From UBA5069 sp964560495 (GTDB taxonomy: Bacteria > Chloroflexota > Anaerolineae > Caldilineales > Caldilineaceae), in the NCBI GenBank assembly GCA_964560495.1, contig CAZLMM010000020.1, forward strand, positions 17,039-81,038: a DNA stretch of 64,000 nucleotides, given 5' to 3'. The first letter of the stretch is position 1; every line of letters begins with the position of its first letter. The notes beneath the pieces are model-generated. The model saw nothing but the letters and a program-made list of their open reading frames with translations, was not told the DNA's origin and did not search any database. Both the position numbers and the translations under genes were made by a program. This document shows, one piece after another, positions 26,401 through 35,740 of this stretch.

Positions 26401-29400
26401 CAATGGTAAGCTCGACCGCCGTCGGCTGCCGCCGCCCGAGGTTGACTCCGTCTCTTCGTCAGACGCCGCTTTTGTCGCGCCGCGTACAACCGTGGAAGAA
26501 AAGCTGGCCGCCATTTGGGCTGAGGTGTTGGGTCTCAAGACAGTCAGCGTGTATGATAATTTCTTCGACCTGGGCGGCGACTCTATTCTCAGCATCCAGA
26601 TCATGGCAAGGGCTGCTCGCCAAAAGATCAAGCTGAAGCCCAATGACATCTTTCGTTCGCCCACCGTCGCCGGGTTGGCCAGCCTAGCCACGGTTGTGAC
26701 GCCCGAACCAGAGGCGCAGGTGCGCCCGCTCGCCGGCCCTGTGCAACTAACGCCTATCCAGCACTGGTTCTTCGAGCAAGAATTGACCGAGCAGCACCAC
26801 TGGAATCAATCCTATCTCTTGCAGCTTGCGCCGGACGCCGATCCCCACCTGATCGAGGCCGGCCTGCAATACCTGCACTTGCATCATGACGCGCTGCGCC
26901 TGCGTTTTCGGCGCACCGACGCTGACTGGTCGCAGGAATATACCGCGCCGGATCGACCCCTGCGCATAGCGCGCATCGAACTGACCGGCCTGCCCATAGC
27001 CAGCCAGCCGGAGGCGCTGACCGCGGCGGCGACTGAGGCGCAGCGCAGCCTCAGCCTGGCCGATGGCAGGCTCGTTGCTGCCGTTCTCTTCGAGTTGGGC
27101 GCCGGGCAAGCGCCTCGTCTGCTTCTGGTCATCCACCATCTGGCAGTGGATGCTGTCTCTTGGCAAATTCTGTTGGAGGATCTGGAGACAGTCTATAACC
27201 AATTGCGACGCGGAGAAGAAGTGCGACTGCCGCACAAAACCAGCTCATTTCAGCAGTGGGCGGCGCGTCTGGCAGTTTTTGCCCAGAGTGCCGCAACGCA
27301 AAACGATCTGGCCTACTGGCAAGCGCAACGCGCAGACCCAAACAATTCCTGGCCCGGCCTGCTCGATGACGGCCCAGCCAGCGGACGAAATTTATGCGGC
27401 TCCGCAGCAACTTTTGCGATCACGCTGACAGCCGCCGAAACCAAAGCCTTACTACAGCAGGTTCCAGCCGCCTATCAGACCCAGATTAACGACGTGCTCC
27501 TCACAGCTCTACTGCTCGCCTTCGCCGGGGAGACCGGCAAGCAGGCATTGACCGTGGACATTGAAGGGCATGGGCGGGAAGGGCTGTTCGAAGAGATTGA
27601 TCTTTCGCGTACGGTCGGCTGGTTCACAACGGTCTTCCCCGTGCGATTACACCTGCCCGTAGGAGAGGAGTTAGGCCGGGTCTTGATGTCAGTCAAGGAA
27701 CAGTTACGACGGACTCCGGCCAGGGGTCTGAGCTACGGGGTGCTGCGCTATCTCAGCCGGGATGAGGCGCTGCGCAAACAGCTCGCCCAGCAGCCGGCGC
27801 CCCAGATCGCTTTCAACTACCTGGGTCAGTTCGATCAATCGCTGCCCGGCTTCTCGCTATTTCACGCAGCGCCCGAATCGCGCGGGGTGGAACGCAGCCC
27901 CTCTGATCCACGACGCTATTTGCTCGAAATCAACGGCATGGTCGAGCAAGGGCAGCTGGCTGTCAATTGGACTTACAGCCCCGAACGACTCTCGGCAGAA
28001 CTCGTTGAAAAGCTGGCGAACAGTTTCGTGGCGCACCTGTACAGGATCATCGACCATTGCACCACGCCGGGCATCGGTGGCTATACGCCCTCTGATTTCC
28101 CTTTGATTCGACTCGACCAAAGCGAAATCGACAACATCACACGGCGCGTCGCCGAGCGCGTGACGACCAATCAGGTCAAAAACATCGAAGCGATCTACCC
28201 GCTCTCACCAATGCAGGAGTTGATGTTGCTCCATGCGCTTGCCCAGCCTGCCAGCCGGGTGTTGTTCACGCAAGTGCGTTACACGCTGGCCGGCTCCATA
28301 GATGGCGACGCGCTGCGGGCAAGTTGGCAACAGATCGTCAATCGGCATCCGACCCTGCGCACCGGGTTCGACTGGGAAAACGCCGCGGCGCCGCTGCAAG
28401 TGGTCTGGCGACAGGCCAGGCTGGATTTTACCCAGGTGGATCTACGACAGTGGTCAGCGGCTGAGCAACAGGTAGAGTTGGCTCGCATTCTGGAAGCGGA
28501 CATCGCCAAGGGGTTCGACCTCACCTGCCCACCTCTCATGCGTCTGACGCTCGTTTATCTGGCTCATGATCGAGCGGAGCTAGTTTGGAGCAGCCATCAT
28601 TTGGTGATGGACCGTTGGTGCATGACCGTTCTTCTGCGCGAAATGGTCGCCCATTACGCAATCGTCACAAGGAACAGCGCAGCTGCGCCGCCGCAGCCTG
28701 TCAGACCATTCTCCGAGTATATCGCCTGGCTGCAACGGCAGGACGCGGGAGAAGCAGAGTCCTTCTGGCGACAAAGACTCGTCGGGTTTCGTCGACCGAC
28801 TTTGTTGACTCACCCCATCACTTCCAGATCAGTCACCGATCAACTAACCATTTCGACAAGCCTCTCTCCAGAGTCGACCCACACCCTACGCACCACGGCG
28901 CGTAGACAACGGTTGACAATGAACATTGTGGCGCAAGGGGCTTTGGCGCTGCTGCTTGGACATCACTGTCAGAGGGATGATGTGCTCTTTGGAGTCACCG
29001 TAGCCGGTCGTCCACCGGAGATCTCCGGCGTCGAATCGATCATTGGCTCCTTCATCAACAATCTTCCGGTGCGCGTCGCCATCGATCGGACGCAACCAAT
29101 CGGGGAGTGGCTGTCCGCGTTGCAGGCTCAACAGGCGGCAATGCGGCCTTACGAACACGTTGCCCTGGCAAAGATTCAGAGTTGGAGCGATCTCCCGGCT
29201 TCCATGCCGCTGTTCGATACATTGCTCATTGCTCAGTCGCCTGTTGCGGTCGCGGGCGAATCCGGCGCGGGGATAAGCATTGCCCATGTGGAGGGCAACC
29301 TGTCCACAGTATTTCCGTTTGCCCTGTCGGTTGTTGACGAAGATAAGCAGCTCCACCTGGAGGTGACTTTCAGCCCAGAGATGCTCGACAGCGCGATGGC

Positions 29401-30685
29401 GGCGGAGCATCTTGATCGTCTGGCGCGGCTGATCGAGGCCGCAGCCCAGGGGAGCGACCGATTGGTGGGTGAGTTCCTGGCTTTGCTCGATGACGCCGCC
29501 GGCGCGTCACATCTCGGTTCAGAAGCGTTGCCGCGGCCCCGGCAAGTTGCCATACAACGGGCGCTGGCAGGACCTGGCAATACTGACATCGAACGCCGGC
29601 TGATTGGCCTCTGGGAGTCGCTTCTGGGCATCTCGTCCATCGGCGTGCAGGACAATTTCTTTGATCTAGGCGGTACATCGTTGCAGGCGCTGCATCTGTT
29701 CGATCAGATCGCAACCGAGTTTGGCAAAACCTTGCCGTTAGCCAGCCTGATTGAGGATGCCACCATAGAGGGTCTGGCCCGTCTTCTTCAGATGAACGCA
29801 ACGAGCGATTGGTCTCCACTGACGCCCATCCAGCCCACAGGCTCGAATCCACCCTTCTACAGCATTCACGGCTTGACCGGCGACGTGCTGTGGTTTCGCG
29901 AGCTGGGCCGCTGTCTGGCGCCCGACCAGCCGCTCTACGGTGTTCAGGCGCGGGGGCTGGATGGCATCTCGCCGCCGTTCGAACGCATCGAGCCAATGGC
30001 CGCGTATTATGTCGAACAGGTGCGTATGTTCCAACCGCACGGGCCATACTACCTGGGAGGGGCCAGCCTGGGCGGCACAATCGCCCTGGAAATGGCGCAG
30101 CAACTCCTGGCGCGCGGTGAGCAGATTGGGCTGTTGGTCATGTTCGACCATGCGCCGAAAGTTGTTGGCGGTGGACAACAGCATTCATCCTTCCTCGCCT
30201 TGGGAAAGTCTGCCGGACGGATGGTCGCGAATATACCCTTCTGGTTGACAAACTTCGGGAAACTTGGTCCAACGCGCATGATGGCGCGGGCGCGGCGCAA
30301 GCTGAGAAATGCGCTGAAGGCGATGGCGCGGGCTGTACAGCCATCTGGCGGCGCAGCAATGAGCGCAGCCGATCTGCTGGACTATGGCGCAGAGATGCCG
30401 CCGCATCGTCAAAGGGTGATTGCCGCCCATCACCTGGCTGCCGAAAATTATACACCCCGCCCCTATCCGGGACGCATCACCCTTTTTCAGGCCAGATCGC
30501 AGCCGTTCTTCACGCCGGTCGATCCGCTCACCGGCTGGAGGCTGCTGGGCCAAAGCAACCTTGACTTCGAGATCGTAGCCGGTTCACACGAGGGGATGTT
30601 CCAATCGCCAAATGTGGAGCAGTTGGCGCAAAAGCTGCGGGCGCGTCTGGCGCAAGCACCCCCAAACCGGGCTGAAAGGGAATGA
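23423..30685 (+). CDS. NRPS C-A-T-E-C-T-TE
   Basis: A 2420-residue terminal synthetase. Domains: C (about 45-480; H179-H180-x3-D184, with Asp185 where Gly is usual), A (about 500-1010; A3 YTSGSTGAPKG, code by hand D-S-V-T-I-A-E-V-W, not assigned), T (Ser1054 in LGGDSIL), epimerase (H1238-H1239-x3-D1243-x2-S-W), second C (H1725-H1726-x3-D1730, with Arg1731 for Gly), T (Ser2086 in LGGTSL) and thioesterase (Ser2215 in GASLGG, His2389 in GSHEGMF). The second C domain, following E, opens with YPLSPMQELMLL, typical of D-accepting domains. No A domain precedes the last carrier, so it must be loaded in trans, or that C-T pair does something other than add a residue. It lies 18 bases after the previous gene. 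Confidence 0.95.
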   Translation: MIAQHRDSSPNKELSEAKRLLLQKRLAGELRRANGDGVIPRRAGDGPIPLTFAQESIWFIQQIQPQSAAYNMHHVVHLTGALDATVLTQCFQALIHRHEILRARFIAEEGRPVQITAEETPFAMSILDLRGPGQKRPGELDALIKAELRRPFDLAQDTLLRALLVQAADDDHLLVVTIHHIIFDDWSSSVFWREFSALYRAFSTGELPSLDELSIQYADFALWQREYVRSRMPVELAYWKKQLDVELTPLPLPADSPRPSQQTFDGGMKWRHAPDDLCSRLRSLNHALGATSFMTLLACFQLLLHRYTGQDDILVGYPIANRSRAETRNLIGLFLNTLVMRLDFSGNPRFHELMAQVRQAALDGYVHQNLPFEKLVDELHAPRYESYNPVFQAMFVHQKSALDELDLPGLTAAEIFVDMGVAKFDLTLFAQESERGLDIGLEYNSNLFQPETIDRMLDHYLTLLASVVDDPTRRISELEFITADEQRTLLHEWNNIATISLLQKGIHELIEEQARRKPETVAVIDQTTQLTYRQLDQQANRLARHLVELGVRANTPVGLLLERSTDMIVSILGVLKAGGAYLPLDPAYPQERLSFMLTDARVPVVVTHRMLSAPPTPHLAQIVRLDNDWDAIAGESSDPPDVERVAENLAYIIYTSGSTGAPKGAPVTHRNLLYSTAARFRFYEQPVERFLMLSSFTFDSSVVGIFWTLCQGGSLVMPPSRIEQDMQQLVATIASQCITHTLTLPTLYGVLLEQARPADLASLRTVIVAGEECRPELARDHYARLPWATLYNEYGPTEATVWSTAYKIPADFAAGRVPIGRPIPGAANYILDPYGHPAPIGVAGELCIAGNGVTAGYLNHPELTVEKFVEHSFAELPSVRLYHTGDLARYLPDGNIEYLGRMDNQVKIRGVRIEPGEVETALSLHPAVQQCAVAVYTPTGATGHFSQRLAAYVTPHNGRRPSAGELRTFLLGMLPEIMVPSSYIFLDALPMTPNGKLDRRRLPPPEVDSVSSSDAAFVAPRTTVEEKLAAIWAEVLGLKTVSVYDNFFDLGGDSILSIQIMARAARQKIKLKPNDIFRSPTVAGLASLATVVTPEPEAQVRPLAGPVQLTPIQHWFFEQELTEQHHWNQSYLLQLAPDADPHLIEAGLQYLHLHHDALRLRFRRTDADWSQEYTAPDRPLRIARIELTGLPIASQPEALTAAATEAQRSLSLADGRLVAAVLFELGAGQAPRLLLVIHHLAVDAVSWQILLEDLETVYNQLRRGEEVRLPHKTSSFQQWAARLAVFAQSAATQNDLAYWQAQRADPNNSWPGLLDDGPASGRNLCGSAATFAITLTAAETKALLQQVPAAYQTQINDVLLTALLLAFAGETGKQALTVDIEGHGREGLFEEIDLSRTVGWFTTVFPVRLHLPVGEELGRVLMSVKEQLRRTPARGLSYGVLRYLSRDEALRKQLAQQPAPQIAFNYLGQFDQSLPGFSLFHAAPESRGVERSPSDPRRYLLEINGMVEQGQLAVNWTYSPERLSAELVEKLANSFVAHLYRIIDHCTTPGIGGYTPSDFPLIRLDQSEIDNITRRVAERVTTNQVKNIEAIYPLSPMQELMLLHALAQPASRVLFTQVRYTLAGSIDGDALRASWQQIVNRHPTLRTGFDWENAAAPLQVVWRQARLDFTQVDLRQWSAAEQQVELARILEADIAKGFDLTCPPLMRLTLVYLAHDRAELVWSSHHLVMDRWCMTVLLREMVAHYAIVTRNSAAAPPQPVRPFSEYIAWLQRQDAGEAESFWRQRLVGFRRPTLLTHPITSRSVTDQLTISTSLSPESTHTLRTTARRQRLTMNIVAQGALALLLGHHCQRDDVLFGVTVAGRPPEISGVESIIGSFINNLPVRVAIDRTQPIGEWLSALQAQQAAMRPYEHVALAKIQSWSDLPASMPLFDTLLIAQSPVAVAGESGAGISIAHVEGNLSTVFPFALSVVDEDKQLHLEVTFSPEMLDSAMAAEHLDRLARLIEAAAQGSDRLVGEFLALLDDAAGASHLGSEALPRPRQVAIQRALAGPGNTDIERRLIGLWESLLGISSIGVQDNFFDLGGTSLQALHLFDQIATEFGKTLPLASLIEDATIEGLARLLQMNATSDWSPLTPIQPTGSNPPFYSIHGLTGDVLWFRELGRCLAPDQPLYGVQARGLDGISPPFERIEPMAAYYVEQVRMFQPHGPYYLGGASLGGTIALEMAQQLLARGEQIGLLVMFDHAPKVVGGGQQHSSFLALGKSAGRMVANIPFWLTNFGKLGPTRMMARARRKLRNALKAMARAVQPSGGAAMSAADLLDYGAEMPPHRQRVIAAHHLAAENYTPRPYPGRITLFQARSQPFFTPVDPLTGWRLLGQSNLDFEIVAGSHEGMFQSPNVEQLAQKLRARLAQAPPNRAERE

Positions 30686-30691
30686 CTGGCA

Positions 30692-31378
30692 ATGGCAGCC
30701 ATCGACGCGCACGCACAGAGCTTCAGGCAGGAGCCGTTTTTTCCAGGGGAAAGAATGCTCCTTGCCGAAATCGTGCGGCCTGGAATGAGAGCGCTCGACG
30801 TGGGCTGCGCGGCGACGGGGCGAACCGCACGGCTATTGCGAGAACTCGGTTGCACTGTCCATTCGATTGACATTGCTGCCGCCGCGTTGGCAGAGTTCGC
30901 ATGCCACCCGGCGCGCGCTGGAATCCACCTGACGGCGGCTGACATGTGCACGCTGCCGTTCGCTTCCGGAACTTTCGATCTGGTGCTGATCGCGTTCCAC
31001 GCCATTGACTATCTGCTCACAGACGCTCTCCGCCGCAAGGCCTTTCAAGAAGTCAATCGCGTCCTTGCGCCACACGGAGCCTTTGTCTTCAGCTCGTTCA
31101 ATCGCATTGGCGTACTGTTGTCGCCAGGTAATCTGCGTCGCAGTCGCGATAGAAAGTCAATGATGCGCCATCTGCTAAGATTGGATTTTCTCAAACAAAC
31201 CCTGGTTGATGTCAACGGACTCACCCTTTATCAGGCTTATCCGAAAAAAACAATTGCCCAGGTGGAGATGTCTACGGACTTGAAATTTGTGGGCGCAATC
31301 AACCCCAGCGGTACATCGCGTAATCTGACCTTGCTCACCCTGTTTGCCATTGGGCCGTATTATCTTTTCATGCGGTGA
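30692..31378 (+). CDS. Class I SAM-dependent methyltransferase
   Basis: A 228-residue protein with a Rossmann methyltransferase core: motif I ALDVGCAATGRTARLL, an acidic residue ending strand 2 (HSIDIAA), ADMCTLPFASGTFDLVLIAFHAIDYL (motifs II-III) and NRVLAPHGAFVFSS (motif IV). The glycine-rich loop reads GCAATG, within family variation. The start is seven bases after the synthetase gene's stop, so it is the last gene of the peptide operon and a likely N-, O- or C-methylating tailoring enzyme. The acceptor is not predictable. Its last 11 bases overlap the convergent regulator gene. There is no obvious terminator between them. Confidence 0.85.
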   Translation: MAAIDAHAQSFRQEPFFPGERMLLAEIVRPGMRALDVGCAATGRTARLLRELGCTVHSIDIAAAALAEFACHPARAGIHLTAADMCTLPFASGTFDLVLIAFHAIDYLLTDALRRKAFQEVNRVLAPHGAFVFSSFNRIGVLLSPGNLRRSRDRKSMMRHLLRLDFLKQTLVDVNGLTLYQAYPKKTIAQVEMSTDLKFVGAINPSGTSRNLTLLTLFAIGPYYLFMR

Positions 31379-34300
31379 TAGCGTCGAGCAAAGCCAGGTC
31401 ATGATATTCCTGTTCTTCCCCGACCGCGCCCAACATCTTGAGCACGGCCTTCTGGGCATCCGTTACGCCTGTCACGCCGTCGATCTTCATGCCGGCGTAG
31501 GGGCCGGGGATGGTCAGCGTGACCCGACAGATTGGCGTTGCGTTCTCTGTCAGAGACCATAGTTTCACCACGCCGTCGGCGCCGCCGCTGTAGAGCGTAG
31601 CTCCGTCGGGGCTGAAGGCAACCCCCATGACTGCATCGCAGTGGCCGGTCAATACGGCTTCTTCCTGACCAGTCTCCACACTCCAAAGCCGCACAGTGCG
31701 ATCTGCGCTGGCGCTGGCAACCAGCTTGCCACACGGGTGAAAGGCGACGCGCCACACCAGGTTCTCGTGACCGCTGTACACAGCCAACGGTTGACCCGTC
31801 GCCGCGTCCCATAAGCGTACTGTTGCATCCCAGCTGGCGCTTGCCAACATGCGTCCGCTCGGGTCGAAGGCCAGGCTGCTGACTCCCTGCGTGTGACCTG
31901 TCAGAATCCGAGTGCATTCACCGCTGGCTGTGTCCCACAAGCGAATCGTCCGGTCATGACTGCCGCTGGCGATACACCCACCATCTGGACTGAAGGCCAC
32001 AGCCTCAATCCAGGTGGTGTGGCCGGCCAGACGATAGACACGCTCTCCTGTCATCGTATTCCATACATAAACCGTCTGGTCGTGGCTGCTGGCGATCAGC
32101 AGCGCGCCATCTGGGCTGAAGGCAAGGGAGGTGAGACCTCGTTCCGCCTGAAAAATCGCCGTTTGCCGTCCGCTGTTGATTTCCCACAGGCGCACTGTGC
32201 CGTTGCTGCACCCGCTGGCAAGCAGCGCGCCAGCGGGATGAAAGGCCAGGCTGTAGATGCGTTGGGTATGACCCCGCAACTTGTGGCGGAGCGTTCTTGC
32301 TTCCGCATCCCAAAGATAGACGGTCTGATCTTCGCCGGCGATGGCGAACGAAGCGCCATTGCGGCTGGCTGCAACAGACCAGATGCTACTGGAATATCCC
32401 AATACGGTACGCAAAGCGTGCCCGCTGGCGACGTGCCACATCTGTAGCTTCAAATTTTGACTGACTGCCGCCAGGGTGTGGCCTTGCGGGCTGAAGGCGA
32501 CGAAGGCGACCGGATCGCCCTGTAAGAGCACGCGTTGACAACGCCAATCCATCGTGCGCCATAGCCGAATTGTCTTGTCGTTGCTGGCGCTGGCCAACAA
32601 CGCGCCATCCGCGCTGAGAGCCAGCCAGCGCACCGGCGCAGTATGTTCCCGCAAAATGACTTCGGTTTCGCCCGAATGCAGATTCCACACACGGATGGTG
32701 TTGTCGCGGCTGCCGCTGATTACATGATCACCCCCGAAACCAAAGACTACACAAGAGACTTCGCTTTGGTGTCCTTCGAGAACCGCCATGCACTGGCCCG
32801 TCCGCACATCCCACAGACGCACCGTACGATCTTCGCTGGCGCTGACTAGCGTTGCGCCGCTTGGGCTGAAGGACACCGCATGGATGCGTTGTGTGTGCCC
32901 TCTCAGAACCCAACGGCAGACGCCGCTTTGCACGTCCCACAGGCGCACTGTAGCGTCCTCGCTGGCGCTGGCCAAGGTCAAGCCATCGGGGCTGAAGGCG
33001 ACGCCATAGACGCCGTGGGTGTGACCGGAAAAGACGCGGCGGCAACTTCGATTGGCGACATCCCACAAACGCACCGAGGCATCTACACTTCCGCTTGCGA
33101 TCAGGTCTCCCGCCGAACTATAAGCGATGGCCTCAACGATGTTCGTGTGACCGCGCAAGACCGCGCTGGCCTGGCCGTCAGCGGTGCGCCACAGCTTGAC
33201 CGAGCTGTCGCCCGAGCCGGCAGCCAACAGCGCTCCGTCCGCGCTGTAGGCTGCGCACGTCATAAAGGCGAAGGCGTCTGTGAAGGTAACATCCTTGACC
33301 TGTGCATGGCTGAAGTCGGTTTCCGACGCATCCACACCAGCCAGGTGAGCCTGCCACACGCACAACTGGGAAAAATCCCACCCCTTCAAACTCAACCCCA
33401 GTGTCGTCAGTATATTGAGGACATTGCCTGCGGCATATCCCGGCATCTGCGGCGCCACATTGCGTAGCGCAGAGAGCACGCGCCGCAGCCGCTCTTGCAG
33501 CCGGCCAGCGCCCAGTTTTGCTTTCAGGCGCGCGCCGATGGGCTGGACAATGAGCCGCGCCTGACTCTGGCGCACATACTCTTTTGCGGTGGCCTTGAGC
33601 AAGGCAAAGCGGTTGAAGTGAGCACCTTCCAACCTGGCGGCCACATCATGATCGGTTTCGGTTGAGCCAATACACTCGATTTCTTGGCATACGGCGTCAA
33701 TCACTCCATCGGTCAGATGTTCGATGATCACGTTTTGCAGTGAGACGCCGCCCACGGCTTGTTCGAGCAAGGAATGACGCTGGAGCGAACGCAGGGCATC
33801 CAGGAGGTCACGCATGGATATCGGCTGAACGAGATCGTCCCGCAAAAGGGGCGCCGTCGCTGGCTCTCGCTCGATGGCGAGCCAGATGAGCAAGTCCTGC
33901 TCCAGCGGCGAGAGGCGCGCTAGCTGCTGGTCGATCACTGTGCGAATATCGTCGAAGACAGGCGCTTCATCGCGTAGAAAGGTGGCAATATCGCCGGCGA
34001 AGAGATCTTGCACCGTATCAGCCGCCAGCTTGATGGCCAGGGGATTGCCTGAATAGCGGGTCGATAGGGCTTGCGTCTCCTGCGCACGCCCGTGCAGGCC
34101 GCGACTGGCCAGCATGGATTGCACGGCGTTGTCATCGAGGCCGCTCAGGCGCAGGTTATGGATGCCGGGCAAGCTGCTTTCCCAACGCGCCATGTTGCGC
34201 GGGCGTTCGCGGCTGGTGAGGAGAAGGCAGCTCTTGTGAGGCTGCTCCGCCGCAAGCTGGAGAAGCTGGCTATAGGACTCGATGCTACCAATGGATGTGC

Positions 34301-35549
34301 GCCCTGAAGCGAACTCCAGAACGCTCTCCATATTGTCCAATACGATCAGGCAGCGATGGCGGCGCATCTGTTCGAGAAGCAGCGCCAGTTGGTCATCCAG
34401 GCCGACGGGCATGTTTGGAATCGTCTGTCCCGAAAGCGTCAGCACGATCTCGCGCAGCACTTCACCCAAGGGCGGCGCGTTGACCAACGAACGCCAGATA
34501 ATCATTTGGAAATCATCGCTGACCTGATGCGCAGCCGCAGCGGTCAGAGTGGTCTTGCCAATGCCGCCCATGCCCAGCACCGCCACCAGCCGGGCGCGCT
34601 CTTTCACCAACCAGGTGGTCAGTTGGGCAAGTTCTTTTTCACGTCCATAGATGCGACCGACATTAGGCAGAGTTGAGGAGGTGGATTCACCCATATTCTC
34701 TGATGGGGCGATGGCAAAGAGGTTTTGTGCAGATGATGGTTCTGGAGCGTGCTCTTGTGACTTCGCGAATTCCCCTGTGCGGATTTTTTCGTAGAGCGCA
34801 GTAGTGACCGGGTCCAGGTCTGCTCCAAACTCACTGCGCAAGACCTCGCGACAGACATGGTATTGAGCAATAGCCGCGCTGCGTTCGCCCTGGATCGCCA
34901 GGATGCGCATGATTTGGCGGTGCGCCGTCTCGCGCCAGGGTTCCAGGTCCAACTGACGCATGGCGTCGCGCCTGGCCTGGGCAAGGTCGCCCCGCGCTTC
35001 CGCTGCATCGGCAAGATGGTGCAGCGCCTCTAGGGTCTGCAAGTGGAATTGCTCTTGCTTGATGCGTCGCCACTCCTCGAAGGCGTCGCTTTCTTGCACC
35101 GGCAGCCCTTGCAGAAAGTCGCCCCGATAGAGATCGACAGCCTGACGCAAGCGCGTCAGACAGGCGGGACACTGTTCCAGGCGTTGGTGTTGGTGCTGGG
35201 CGCAATCTGTCAGCAGGCCGGCAAAACTGGCGGCGTCGCTGACGACGGGCGCTGCCGGGTTGAATTGAATCGTCTGCCGGGTAATCAACAGAAATGGCGG
35301 AAATGCGGCTGCATCGTCGATACTCTGGCGCAGCTGATGGAGCGTATGGCGCAGGTTGGCGCGGGCGCTCTCATCAGTGTAGCCTGGCCAAAGCAACGCC
35401 GCCAGCGCAACCCGGCTGTGCGCCCGGTCGGATTCGACGGCGAGATAGGCGAGCAGGCTACGCACCTTGTCGGACTCGAAATTGACGCTGGACTGACCGG
35501 CGACGCCGACATGAAAACGTCCTAAAAACGAGAAGGTAAGTTGCGCCAC
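31368..35549 (-). CDS. SARP-type BTAD/NB-ARC regulator with 14 WD40 repeats
   Basis: A 1393-residue protein starting at GTG 35549. Residues about 1-100 are an OmpR-like winged helix (DKVRSLLAYLAVESDRAHSRVALAALLWP). Residues about 110-260 are the bacterial transcriptional activation (BTAD) TPR-like domain. Residues about 315-620 are an NB-ARC/STAND ATPase with Walker A GMGGIGKTT (about 324-332) and Walker B CLIVLDNMESV. A linker follows, then 14 consecutive WD40 repeats (about 750-1350), each ending in a (V/I)(R/K/Y)LW-type strand, enough for two seven-bladed propellers. The layout is that of AfsR/SARP-like ligand-sensing activators, which often control secondary metabolism. Convergent placement beside the peptide operon fits such a role but does not prove it. 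Confidence 0.93.
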   Translation of the reverse strand: MAQLTFSFLGRFHVGVAGQSSVNFESDKVRSLLAYLAVESDRAHSRVALAALLWPGYTDESARANLRHTLHQLRQSIDDAAAFPPFLLITRQTIQFNPAAPVVSDAASFAGLLTDCAQHQHQRLEQCPACLTRLRQAVDLYRGDFLQGLPVQESDAFEEWRRIKQEQFHLQTLEALHHLADAAEARGDLAQARRDAMRQLDLEPWRETAHRQIMRILAIQGERSAAIAQYHVCREVLRSEFGADLDPVTTALYEKIRTGEFAKSQEHAPEPSSAQNLFAIAPSENMGESTSSTLPNVGRIYGREKELAQLTTWLVKERARLVAVLGMGGIGKTTLTAAAAHQVSDDFQMIIWRSLVNAPPLGEVLREIVLTLSGQTIPNMPVGLDDQLALLLEQMRRHRCLIVLDNMESVLEFASGRTSIGSIESYSQLLQLAAEQPHKSCLLLTSRERPRNMARWESSLPGIHNLRLSGLDDNAVQSMLASRGLHGRAQETQALSTRYSGNPLAIKLAADTVQDLFAGDIATFLRDEAPVFDDIRTVIDQQLARLSPLEQDLLIWLAIEREPATAPLLRDDLVQPISMRDLLDALRSLQRHSLLEQAVGGVSLQNVIIEHLTDGVIDAVCQEIECIGSTETDHDVAARLEGAHFNRFALLKATAKEYVRQSQARLIVQPIGARLKAKLGAGRLQERLRRVLSALRNVAPQMPGYAAGNVLNILTTLGLSLKGWDFSQLCVWQAHLAGVDASETDFSHAQVKDVTFTDAFAFMTCAAYSADGALLAAGSGDSSVKLWRTADGQASAVLRGHTNIVEAIAYSSAGDLIASGSVDASVRLWDVANRSCRRVFSGHTHGVYGVAFSPDGLTLASASEDATVRLWDVQSGVCRWVLRGHTQRIHAVSFSPSGATLVSASEDRTVRLWDVRTGQCMAVLEGHQSEVSCVVFGFGGDHVISGSRDNTIRVWNLHSGETEVILREHTAPVRWLALSADGALLASASNDKTIRLWRTMDWRCQRVLLQGDPVAFVAFSPQGHTLAAVSQNLKLQMWHVASGHALRTVLGYSSSIWSVAASRNGASFAIAGEDQTVYLWDAEARTLRHKLRGHTQRIYSLAFHPAGALLASGCSNGTVRLWEINSGRQTAIFQAERGLTSLAFSPDGALLIASSHDQTVYVWNTMTGERVYRLAGHTTWIEAVAFSPDGGCIASGSHDRTIRLWDTASGECTRILTGHTQGVSSLAFDPSGRMLASASWDATVRLWDAATGQPLAVYSGHENLVWRVAFHPCGKLVASASADRTVRLWSVETGQEEAVLTGHCDAVMGVAFSPDGATLYSGGADGVVKLWSLTENATPICRVTLTIPGPYAGMKIDGVTGVTDAQKAVLKMLGAVGEEQEYHDLALLDAITA

Positions 35550-35740
35550 GTGTCCCTATTATCCGTATTCGTGCTCGTTTTGCTCAGAGAGCACAAAACC
35601 ACATGTCTTCACGGATACTGGCCGCCACCCAGGCGATGGCTCGCTACCAGTTGAAACCTATCCTTCTTTGCCCATCTGCTTGCGGCGTTGCGCTTTGCGA
35701 GTTCTTTTCATCGCGCACGATCATTGCTCGCCGCATCCCC

